Shown here piece by piece: positions 1-5,236 of a stretch of 7,371 bases of DNA. The stretch's first letter is position 1; every line of letters begins with the position of its first letter. Both the position numbers and the translations under genes were made by a program. Under the pieces are notes generated by a model. That model did no database searches, was not told the DNA's origin, and saw nothing but the letters and a program-made list of their open reading frames with translations. The DNA lies in the NCBI GenBank assembly GCA_958435545.1, contig CAUBGU010000068.1, forward strand, positions 1-7,371, written 5' to 3'. This stretch comes from an uncultured Collinsella sp. (GTDB lineage Bacteria; Actinomycetota; Coriobacteriia; Coriobacteriales; Coriobacteriaceae).

Positions 1-167
1 TGCTCCTAACGTATGTTCATGGGTCAAGATGATAACGCGTTTATTGGAGGGGCGGTGCGTAAGTAGGCGAGGGGCGGGAGAGGGACGCGCGTGGTGCGGC
101 ATGTGCGATGGGTGCGGCGCGGCCGCGCTTGGCTAACGGTGCCTTGGCACATCCTCGGCAGCTTGCC
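1..167. other. Non-coding stretch downstream of the WecA/TagO gene
   Basis: No convincing gene is seen on either strand. Read on the minus strand, the last nine bases (positions 9 to 1) are TTAGGAGCA, which looks like a ribosome binding site for a minus-strand gene whose start would lie left of the window. Two short palindromes are present, GCGCGGCCGCGC near 116-127 and GTGCCTTGGCAC near 140-151. Neither is followed by a T-run, so no terminator is claimed. The minus-strand gene at 168-1367 could therefore be cotranscribed with the gene off the edge. Confidence 0.35.
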
Positions 168-1367
168 CTAGAGCTTGTGGTGGCGCTCTTCTTTGCGCTC
201 CTCGGCTGCCTGCTCCTCCTGCTTAAAGGCGGGGTCGTCGGGGGTGACGAGCTCGTCCTCGTGCGTGCGCTTGTTGTAATGGTGGCGTAGCACGGGTTCA
301 AACAGGTGCAGGTGCTTGGCAAAGGCCGCCGAGCCAATGGCGAGCACGGTAAAGATGAGCACGCGCATGGGCACCTCGACCTGGTTAATCGCGGCGGCGC
401 CGGCCGAAAGCATGATGCACCAGGCATAGATGAGCAGCACGGCCTGTTTTTGGTTGTAGCCTTCTTGGATCAGGCGGTGGTGGATGTGACCCTTGTCGGC
501 CTGCCCGATGCTAATGTGGGCGCGCTTGCGGCGCACGATGGCGCTAAACGTGTCGATGATGGGTACGCCGGCAACGATGAGCGGGATGATAAGCGAGGTG
601 AGCGCGGCGGTGCGGCTCACGTTGAGCAGCGAGATGGAGCCCAGTGCAAAGCCCAGAAGCAGTGACCCCGAGTCGCCCAAGAAGATGCTTGCGGGGTTGA
701 AGTTGTAGCGCAAAAAGGCCAGACAGGCGCCAAAGAGCGCAATGGAGAGCGCGGCGGCGTCGATGCGGCCCGAGAGAACGGCCATCGAAAACATGGTGAA
801 CGACGCGATGCCGCAGATGCCCGTGGCCAAGCCGTCGAGGCCGTCGATGAGGTTAATGATGTTGGTGAATGCCACCAGATAGATCACGGTAATGGGGTAG
901 GCGAGCCATCCGAGCATGATCTCGCCGGGGGCAAACGGGTTGACGATGACGCCGATCCGCAGGCCGCCCATGCAGGCGATAAGCGCGGCGAGGACCTGTC
1001 CGGCCAGCTTTTGTTTGGGCTTGAGTTGGAAGACGTCGTCGATAGCGCCGGTCGCAAAGATGACGGTAAAGGAGAGCGCCAGCATGGGATAGCTAATGTG
1101 AAGGCGCGGGTGCGGCACCAGGACGGGTGGCCAGCCTAGGTGCCAGGTGCCTAGGATTTGCACAATGCAGGCAACGACCAGGCCCAAAAACACCGCCGTT
1201 CCGCCCAAACGCGGGATGGGCTTGGTGTTGATGCGGCGCTTAGAAGGATAGTCGACGGCATCGAGCTTAATTGCCAAGCGCTTGACCAGGGGCACCGCGA
1301 GGAAGGTCGTGATAAAGGCCGCTGCTGCCACGCATAGGTACGGTATGTAGCTCGGGGATGAAGCCAT
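168..1367 (-). CDS. wecA: Undecaprenyl-phosphate sugar-1-phosphate transferase, WecA/TagO family
   Basis: This is a polytopic membrane enzyme of the MraY/WecA/TagO superfamily. Members move a sugar phosphate, usually GlcNAc-1-phosphate, from its UDP donor to undecaprenyl phosphate on the cytoplasmic face. That step starts teichoic acid, O-antigen-like or other cell-wall glycopolymer synthesis. From the ATG at 1367 the protein has 399 residues and roughly ten hydrophobic segments. Family landmarks appear in order: Asp-Asp at 110-111 (GAIDDVFQLKPKQK), NIINLIDGLDGL at 169-180, FLGDSG at 229-234, GVPIIDT at 267-273, and HIHHRL at 294-299. The HIHHRL box followed by GYNQKQAVLLIY matches WecA/TagO rather than MraY. 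The tail after about 365 is hydrophilic and Glu/Lys/His-rich, and is not expected to be catalytic. An in-frame TTG lies six codons upstream (1385). Neither start has a clear Shine-Dalgarno sequence, so the exact start is uncertain. The donor sugar and the polymer made cannot be read from the sequence. Confidence 0.93.
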   Translation of the reverse strand: MASSPSYIPYLCVAAAAFITTFLAVPLVKRLAIKLDAVDYPSKRRINTKPIPRLGGTAVFLGLVVACIVQILGTWHLGWPPVLVPHPRLHISYPMLALSFTVIFATGAIDDVFQLKPKQKLAGQVLAALIACMGGLRIGVIVNPFAPGEIMLGWLAYPITVIYLVAFTNIINLIDGLDGLATGICGIASFTMFSMAVLSGRIDAAALSIALFGACLAFLRYNFNPASIFLGDSGSLLLGFALGSISLLNVSRTAALTSLIIPLIVAGVPIIDTFSAIVRRKRAHISIGQADKGHIHHRLIQEGYNQKQAVLLIYAWCIMLSAGAAAINQVEVPMRVLIFTVLAIGSAAFAKHLHLFEPVLRHHYNKRTHEDELVTPDDPAFKQEEQAAEERKEERHHKL

Positions 1368-1595
1368 GAATCTAAAAACCGCCAAGCGTCGAAGGAAAAG
1401 GTCAGAAGAACGCCATGCGCAAAGGGCATAGCCGAACCATAATACTCGACAAAGGGGGGTGCATGTAATTGCACGCAGCGATAATCACGCGCTTACCAGA
1501 TATTGGGATGTTGTCGATGGCTTGTCGGGATGCCGGCGGGAATCCATATGGACCGTAATGGTGATTTTCGGCAAAAGAAAACCACCCCCCACGTT
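1368..1595. other. Leader region of the WecA/TagO gene, no protein gene
   Basis: No plausible coding region is seen here. On the minus strand a possible -10 box TATTAT lies at 1444-1439, about 70 bases upstream of the start at 1367, but no good -35 is found at normal spacing. Just upstream is a small inverted repeat, GTGCA-TGTAAT-TGCAC at 1460-1475, placed where an operator could sit. A ten-base palindrome TCCATATGGA lies at 1543-1552. These are weak, unverified signals. Confidence 0.3.
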
Positions 1596-1627
1596 ACGAA
1601 AATGAACCCACCTAAAACAGGTGGGTG
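1596..1627 (-). terminator. Intrinsic terminator of the structured RNA (minus strand)
   Basis: Read on the minus strand, ACCCACCT (1626-1619), loop GTTTT and AGGTGGGT (1613-1606) form a perfect 8-bp G/C-rich stem. It is followed by TCATTTTCGT, a moderately T-rich tail. On the plus strand the same hairpin is followed by GCCC, so the terminator fits only the minus direction. It would end the RNA starting near 1780 before the WecA/TagO gene is reached. Confidence 0.65.
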
Positions 1628-1780
1628 CCCTCATCGACTGTTCCAGCGTCCTTAACAACGAAGGATACCTGTACTAGGTACGACTGTGTGGGCTCCCTAA
1701 ATAAACGCGACGGTTCACCCAGTTGCTCCGCGGGGGGCGGAATACCTACATCATAAAGCGGCACTTTGTGGATTCCAGTC
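1596..1780 (-). ncRNA. ssrS: Rod-shaped structured RNA, candidate 6S RNA
   Basis: About 185 bases without coding potential fold on paper into one long nested rod. The outermost helix joins GACTG (1780-1776) to CAGTC (1640-1636). Inside it TCC (1772-1770) can pair GGA (1644-1642), then TAGGTA (1748-1743) pairs TACCTA (1680-1675), then ACTG (1723-1720) pairs CAGT (1686-1683), with GG/CC continuing inward. Large unpaired stretches remain between the helices. A terminator hairpin follows directly, and a -10-like TGTAAT (1791-1786) places the transcription start at about 1780-1779, exactly at the 5' end of the closing stem. Size, single-rod shape with an internal bubble, and stand-alone transcription are what 6S RNA shows; 6S binds the housekeeping sigma-RNA polymerase and serves as a promoter mimic. 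The folding is hand-made and the identity is inferred. Alternatives are another structured small RNA or a leader with an attenuator. Confidence 0.5.
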
Positions 1781-1809
1781 TTGACATTACAAAAATCGTG
1801 TCGGACGAT
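1781..1809 (+). promoter_or_regulatory. Candidate promoter of the radical SAM gene
   Basis: A perfect -35 TTGACA (1781-1786) is followed after 17 bases by GACGAT (1804-1809). GACGAT keeps the important second-position A and last T of a -10 box but is otherwise weak. Transcription would start near 1816, giving an untranslated leader of about 78 bases before the ATG at 1894. A weak -10 behind a perfect -35 is the pattern of a promoter that may need an activator. Confidence 0.4.
1786..1791 (-). promoter_or_regulatory. Candidate -10 box for the minus-strand structured RNA
   Basis: TGTAAT on the minus strand, preceded by a run of five T, lies seven bases upstream of the first base of the RNA's closing stem. 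No good -35 hexamer is found 16-18 bases further upstream, so this is a partial match only. It overlaps the -35 of the candidate plus-strand promoter. Confidence 0.35.
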
Positions 1810-1810
1810 T
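1794..1810. repeat. 17-bp inverted repeat over the divergent promoter region
   Basis: AATCGT (1794-1799), spacer GTCGG and ACGATT (1805-1810) form a perfect inverted repeat with 6-bp arms. It covers the candidate plus-strand -10 and lies just upstream of the minus-strand -10, a natural position for an operator. On the minus strand it is followed by TTTTT, so it could instead act as a weak terminator for transcription entering from the right. Confidence 0.4.
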
Positions 1811-1893
1811 ACGGCGCCTTAGGGACGGAGCCGTCTGCGCGGTCCGGGCCTTTACATTTGAGCTGCTGAATTGTTGTTTTGGAGCATGTTTTT

Positions 1894-2832
1894 ATGCCGA
1901 CGTCGTTGACCGATCTTTTTTCGCCCGCCTGCCATTTGTGTCCGCGCCGTTGCGGTGCGGCGCGCGATGAGGGCGCGCACGGCGTATGCGGTGCTAACGA
2001 CACGCTCAAGGTGGCCCGAGCGGCGCTTCATATGTGGGAGGAGCCGCCTATCTCGGGCGAGGCCGGTTCGGGCACGATCTTCTTTAGCGGCTGTTCGCTT
2101 AAATGTATCTACTGCCAGAACCACGAGATCTCGACCGGCAATTTTGGCCTTGAGATTTCGCCTGAGCGCCTGGTCGAGATTATGCTGGAACTGCAGGACC
2201 AGGGTGCCAACAACATCAATTTGGTAACGGCGACGCACTATGCGCACCTGTTGCCTGCCGCGATTGCCGCGGCACGGGCGCGCGGGCTGGTCATCCCGAT
2301 CGTCTACAACACGAGTGGTTACGAGCGCGCGAGTGCCGTGGCGGCGCTGGGCGACCTGGTCGATGTGTGGCTCACCGACTTTAAATATGCCGATGCCGGG
2401 CTTGCGCAGTCGCTTTCTCATATTAAGGATTACCCGCGCGTGGCCGTGTCGGGCCTGGCACAGATGGCGTGCGAGATCGAGCGCCGCGGGGGAGAGCTGG
2501 TGGACGAGGACGGGCTCATGAAGCGCGGCATCATCGTGCGCCACCTGGTGCTGCCGGGGCATGCGGATGACTCGTGCCGCGTGTTAGACCTGGTGTGGCA
2601 GACGGTGGGCGACGTGCCGATCTCGGTCATGAACCAGTACACGCCCAATGCGCTCATGCGCGAGCAGGGCGGCGACCTGGCACGCGCCGTGACGCGCGAG
2701 GAGTACGAGCAAGTACTCGACCATGCCGACGACCTGGGCTTTACGACGATGTTCTGGCAAGAGGGCGGCGCGGTAGACGAGAGCTTCACCCCGGCCTTCG
2801 ACACCACCGGTGTTCTTACCAGCGCAAAGTAG
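1894..2832 (+). CDS. Radical SAM protein, PflX / pyruvate formate-lyase activase-related
   Basis: This 312-residue protein belongs to the radical SAM group annotated as PflX or pyruvate formate-lyase activating enzyme-related. The cluster motif CSLKCIYC carries Cys67, Cys71 and Cys74 (CX3CX2C), the three ligands of the 4Fe-4S cluster that cleaves S-adenosylmethionine. An extra N-terminal cysteine set, CHLCPRRC at 13-20 and GVCG at 30-33, is typical of this subgroup and could hold a second metal site. Later segments (NINLVTATHYA, VYNTSGYE, VDVWLTDFKYA) match the strands of the partial TIM barrel. The start is the ATG at 1894, preceded by GGAG at 1881-1884; a TTG at 1879 in the same frame overlaps that site and is unlikely. 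No glycyl-radical enzyme is adjacent, so the substrate cannot be inferred from neighbours. It may modify a protein encoded elsewhere or act on a small molecule. Family membership is firm; function is unknown. Confidence 0.88.
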   Translation: MPTSLTDLFSPACHLCPRRCGAARDEGAHGVCGANDTLKVARAALHMWEEPPISGEAGSGTIFFSGCSLKCIYCQNHEISTGNFGLEISPERLVEIMLELQDQGANNINLVTATHYAHLLPAAIAAARARGLVIPIVYNTSGYERASAVAALGDLVDVWLTDFKYADAGLAQSLSHIKDYPRVAVSGLAQMACEIERRGGELVDEDGLMKRGIIVRHLVLPGHADDSCRVLDLVWQTVGDVPISVMNQYTPNALMREQGGDLARAVTREEYEQVLDHADDLGFTTMFWQEGGAVDESFTPAFDTTGVLTSAK

Positions 2833-2840
2833 TGCGTTCG

Positions 2841-2880
2841 TCGATGATTTTTCTGGGACGGGGATTAAAAAAATCATCGG
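2841..2880. repeat. Long inverted repeat downstream of the radical SAM gene
   Basis: CGATGATTTTT (2842-2852) and AAAAATCATCG (2869-2879) are perfect 11-base arms around a G-rich 16-base loop containing CTGGGACGGGGATT. A T-G wobble can extend the stem by one pair. It begins nine bases after the stop codon. It could serve as a 3' stabilising or terminating hairpin, but there is no T-run after it on the plus strand. It could also be a member of an intergenic repeat family. The following bases to 2930 hold no gene. Confidence 0.55.
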
Positions 2881-2930
2881 GCGAATGGTAGTCAAAAAAG
2901 CTCCGCCCCAAAAAGACTGGTTATTGGGCG

Positions 2931-2958
2931 TTGACAGTTGGCGAGCCGTAGGTAAAAT
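2931..2958 (+). promoter_or_regulatory. Promoter of the alanine tRNA
   Basis: A perfect -35 TTGACA (2931-2936) is followed after 16 bases by TAAAAT (2953-2958), a five-of-six match to the -10 consensus. Transcription should start near 2965, only a few bases before the tRNA. This is the strongest sigma-70-type promoter seen in the window. Confidence 0.8.
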
Positions 2959-2971
2959 ATCGACTTGTCCT

Positions 2972-3044
2972 GGGGACGTAGCTCAGTTGGGAGAGCGCTG
3001 CCGTCGCATGGCAGAGGCCGAGGGTTCGACTCCCTTCGTCTCCA
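2972..3044 (+). tRNA. tRNA-Ala (anticodon CGC)
   Basis: The 73-base cloverleaf is complete without CCA. The acceptor stem GGGGACG pairs with CGTCTCC and contains the G3-U70 wobble pair, the classic identity element for alanyl-tRNA synthetase. The D arm is GCTCAGTTGGGAGAGC. The anticodon stem CTGCC/GGCAG encloses GTCGCAT, giving anticodon CGC, which reads the GCG codon. The T arm is GAGGG-TTCGACT-CCCTT, and A3044 is the discriminator base. The bases after it are CCC, so the CCA end is not fully encoded and must be added after transcription. GCG is common in the neighbouring genes, which fits having a dedicated tRNA. Confidence 0.96.
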
Positions 3045-3059
3045 CCCTTGGATTTGATA

Positions 3060-3090
3060 AGCCGCTGACATTGTGTCGGCGGCTTTTTTT
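3060..3090 (+). terminator. Intrinsic terminator of the tRNA-Ala unit
   Basis: AGCCGCTGAC (3060-3069), loop ATTGT and GTCGGCGGCT (3075-3084) form a 10-bp stem with one wobble pair, followed at once by a run of seven T ending at 3090. It ends tRNA transcription 15 bases after the mature 3' end. The next gene starts only 18 bases after the T-run. Confidence 0.93.
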
Positions 3091-3108
3091 AAAAGAAAGG
3101 GCTGTACC

Positions 3109-3567
3109 ATGGCCGAGCTTGAGTCCCAACCATTGTCCGACGAGGAGCGCGCTGAGTTGGAAGAGCTCCGCGCCGAGAAGGCCCGCCGCGAGGCTCGGGA
3201 AGAGGCCCGTCGCGAGCGTGAGGAGCTGGCTGCCCTGCGTGCCGAGCGTGCGAAGGCCGAGGAGGTCGCCTCGAACGCCGCATCCGAGCGCAAGCCCGCG
3301 CCCGCACCCAAGCCCGCTGCTGCGAAGCCTGCACCTGCCGCGCCCAAACCTCAGCCTAAAAAGGCCGCTCGTCCCAAGTCCGTCGAGCCCAAGCCGAGCC
3401 GTGACGAGATGACCTTTGCCCAGCGCATGGTTACCTCCAAGGAACCTACGGGCGAGAACGAGATCCCTGGCATGGCGCCGGCTCAAAAAATCATCATTGT
3501 CCTTGCCCTCATCGCGTTTGTCATCTTTATGGGCTACACGATCCTGACCAGCATGGGCCTGCTCTAA
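3109..3567 (+). CDS. Unrecognised small protein: charged coiled coil plus C-terminal membrane anchor
   Basis: This 152-residue protein is not one I recognise. Residues 10-58 are rich in Glu, Arg and Ala in heptad-like order, a probable coiled coil or long single alpha helix. Residues 61-99 are a Pro/Ala/Lys low-complexity linker with repeated KPAPAPKPAAAKPAP-like units. Residues 100-125 are polar. Residues 127-148 (KIIIVLALIAFVIFMGYTIL) form one strong hydrophobic segment ending four residues before the C-terminus. There is no N-terminal signal peptide, so it is probably a tail-anchored inner-membrane protein with its helical part in the cytoplasm. The ATG at 3109 is preceded by GAAAGG (3095-3100) at good spacing; the in-frame GTG at 3073 lies inside the tRNA terminator and is rejected. 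No promoter of its own is evident, so it may depend on read-through past the tRNA terminator. A scaffolding or cell-envelope role is possible, but nothing in the sequence proves one. Confidence 0.8.
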   Translation: MAELESQPLSDEERAELEELRAEKARREAREEARREREELAALRAERAKAEEVASNAASERKPAPAPKPAAAKPAPAAPKPQPKKAARPKSVEPKPSRDEMTFAQRMVTSKEPTGENEIPGMAPAQKIIIVLALIAFVIFMGYTILTSMGLL

Positions 3568-3651
3568 CCTATTTGCATCGGGCGTTATGTCCGCATCCTC
3601 TGCTCTCGTCTAACCCTCAAATTCTGTACCACACATCCGAAAGGTCGCCCC

Positions 3652-5157
3652 ATGGCTTTGACCGACATCTCGCATCCCACCGACATTGCAATGCTCACCG
3701 ATCTGTACGAGCTCACTATGGCCCAGGGCCTGTGGGAGAGCGGCAAGGCCAATGAGCAGGGTTGTTTTACCGCGTTTTACCGCGACCACCCCTTTGGCAG
3801 CGCCTATGCCGTCATGTGCGGCACCGCCGAGCTGCCCGAGCTGGTCGAGAACCTGCGCTTTACGCCCGAGGATATCGACTACCTCGCATCGCTTGAGGCC
3901 CCGGCCGGCGGCGCGATGTTTAAGTCCGCATTCCTCGACTATCTGCGCGATTTTCGTGCGCATGTAAACATCGACGCCGTGCCCGAGGGCGAGCTCGTCT
4001 TTCCGCGCGAGCCCATGGTGCGCGTCACCGGCCCCGCGCTGGAGTGCCAGCTGCTCGAGACGGCGCTGCTCAACATCGTCGGGTTCCAGACGCTTGTCGC
4101 CACCAAGACGGCGCGCGTGGTGCTCGCCGCTGACGGTCGCCCCGTGGCGGAGTTTGGCCTGCGCCGTGCCCAGGGCCCCGATGGCGGCCTAGCTGTTGCG
4201 CGCGCGAGCTACGTTGCCGGCTGCTCCTCTACGTCCAATGTGCTCGCCGGCCGCCGCTACGGTATTCCCGTCTTTGGCACGCATGCGCACAGCTGGGTGA
4301 TGAGCTTCGATTCCGAGCTCGAGGCCTTCCGCGCCTTTGCCAAGTCGAGCCCCAAGAACTGCACGCTGCTCATCGACACCTATGACGTGCGCGAGGGCTG
4401 CGAGCATGCCATTACGGTTGCCAAGGAGATGGAGGCGGTGGGCGAGCGCCTGTCGGCTATTCGCATCGACTCCGGCGACCTTGCCAAGCTCTCCAAGTAT
4501 GTTCGCGGCCGTTTTGATGCCGAGGGCCTGCCCTATGTGGGTATCTCGGTGTCCAACGACCTGGACGAGTACACGATTCAGTCGCTGCTCGACCAGGGCG
4601 CGCCCATCGATAGCTTTGGCGTGGGTACCAAGCTCGCGACCTGCTACGACCAGCCGGCGCTGGGCGGCGTGTACAAGCTTTCCGCCCGCCGTGCGAGCGA
4701 GGCCGACCCGTGGACGCCGGTGGTCAAGCTCTCCGAGCAGCCCTATAAGCGCACGATCCCGGGCGTACAGCGCGTGCGCCGTTATTACGACGGCTTTGGC
4801 GGCCCGGTCTGCGACATGATCTACGACGAGGACCATCTGGCGGGGGAGGGCGCCGCGCGCGGCAATACCCTCGTGGCCGTGAATGATGCCGCCCTGGTGA
4901 CCGACGTGTCCGAACTTGAGTATCGTGAGCTGTTGGTGCCGATCGTGCGCGACGGCAGTGCGGTGGCTCCGCGTGAGAGCATCCAGGACGCGCGCGAGCG
5001 CTGTGTTTGGGCGCTCGATCATCTGGACGCAGCTTTCAAGCGTTTCCTGTACCCGCAGACCTATGTGGTGGGCATGGAGCAGGGCCTGGCTCAGGTGCGC
5101 GACGAGCTCGTGCGCAAGAATATGGCCGCGGCCTCGGCTTTCCCCTGGTCAAAATGA
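3652..5157 (+). CDS. pncB: Nicotinate phosphoribosyltransferase
   Basis: This cytoplasmic enzyme of NAD salvage joins nicotinate to 5-phosphoribosyl-1-pyrophosphate, with ATP hydrolysis, to give nicotinate mononucleotide (EC 6.3.4.21). The 501-residue length fits the longer form of the family. Diagnostic blocks run in order: TDLYELTMAQGLW (16-28), EFGLRRAQGPDGG (167-179), GCSSTSNVLAGRRYGIPV (190-207), GTHAHSWV (209-216), IDTYDVREG (241-249), IRIDSGDLAKL (270-280), SNDLDEYTI (301-309) and DSFGVGTKLATC (320-331). His213, the second His of THAHSW, aligns with the histidine phosphorylated during catalysis in this family. The ATG has GAAAGG eight to thirteen bases upstream. The gene follows the tail-anchored protein gene by 84 bases and precedes proB by 79 bases on the same strand. 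No nicotinamidase or other NAD gene is adjacent. All key blocks are intact. Confidence 0.96.
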   Translation: MALTDISHPTDIAMLTDLYELTMAQGLWESGKANEQGCFTAFYRDHPFGSAYAVMCGTAELPELVENLRFTPEDIDYLASLEAPAGGAMFKSAFLDYLRDFRAHVNIDAVPEGELVFPREPMVRVTGPALECQLLETALLNIVGFQTLVATKTARVVLAADGRPVAEFGLRRAQGPDGGLAVARASYVAGCSSTSNVLAGRRYGIPVFGTHAHSWVMSFDSELEAFRAFAKSSPKNCTLLIDTYDVREGCEHAITVAKEMEAVGERLSAIRIDSGDLAKLSKYVRGRFDAEGLPYVGISVSNDLDEYTIQSLLDQGAPIDSFGVGTKLATCYDQPALGGVYKLSARRASEADPWTPVVKLSEQPYKRTIPGVQRVRRYYDGFGGPVCDMIYDEDHLAGEGAARGNTLVAVNDAALVTDVSELEYRELLVPIVRDGSAVAPRESIQDARERCVWALDHLDAAFKRFLYPQTYVVGMEQGLAQVRDELVRKNMAAASAFPWSK

Positions 5158-5164
5158 TTCCTTG

Positions 5165-5198
5165 GGCGGTAGGGGCGAGTCACGCTCCCTTGGCCGCC
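5165..5198 (+). other. Intercistronic hairpin between pncB and proB
   Basis: GGCGG (5165-5169) can pair CCGCC (5194-5198), and inside it GGGGCG (5172-5177) pairs CGCTCC (5183-5188) around loop AGTCA, with one G-T pair. It begins eight bases after the pncB stop. No T-run follows, so an intrinsic terminator is not supported. An mRNA stability or processing element that sets the two genes' relative expression is possible. Confidence 0.4.
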
Positions 5199-5236
5199 AG
5201 CTCGGCCGTTCGCTGAACAGTTGATTGGTTTGACGT

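Noticed and set aside
41..427. Open frame of about 128 codons on the minus strand overlapping the end of the WecA/TagO gene
   Set aside because: It overlaps a well-supported gene in another frame, and its product is Ser/Thr/Pro/Arg-rich in the way of shifted GC-rich frames, with no recognisable motif.
1604..1880. Riboswitch (cobalamin, T-box or similar) controlling the radical SAM gene on the plus strand
   Set aside because: None of the conserved core motifs of those classes was recognised, and the terminator hairpin carries its T-rich tail only on the minus strand.
1852..2562. Open frame of 236 codons on the minus strand opposite the radical SAM gene
   Set aside because: It lies antisense to a gene with intact cysteine motifs. 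The composition (Arg, His, Gln rich) is typical of an antisense frame in GC-rich DNA.
2971..2979. TGGGGACGT shared between the 5' end of the tRNA and the 27-base repeat at 6421-6429
   Set aside because: The match is only nine bases and in the tRNA it is fixed by the acceptor stem. Coincidence is more likely than common origin.
2972..3044. tRNA-Ala as an integration (att) site
   Set aside because: No integrase, no duplicated tRNA 3' end and no compositional break are visible in the flanks.
3300..3408. Pro/Ala/Lys codon repeats in the small protein gene as a CRISPR-like or mobile repeat
   Set aside because: The repetition follows the codon phase and encodes a flexible linker. There are no regular spacers or conserved repeat units.
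2892..3486. Minus-strand frames crossing the tRNA, its terminator and the tail-anchored protein gene
   Set aside because: They run through a functional tRNA and terminator, and their low-complexity Ser/Arg/Ala products mirror the repetitive coding strand.
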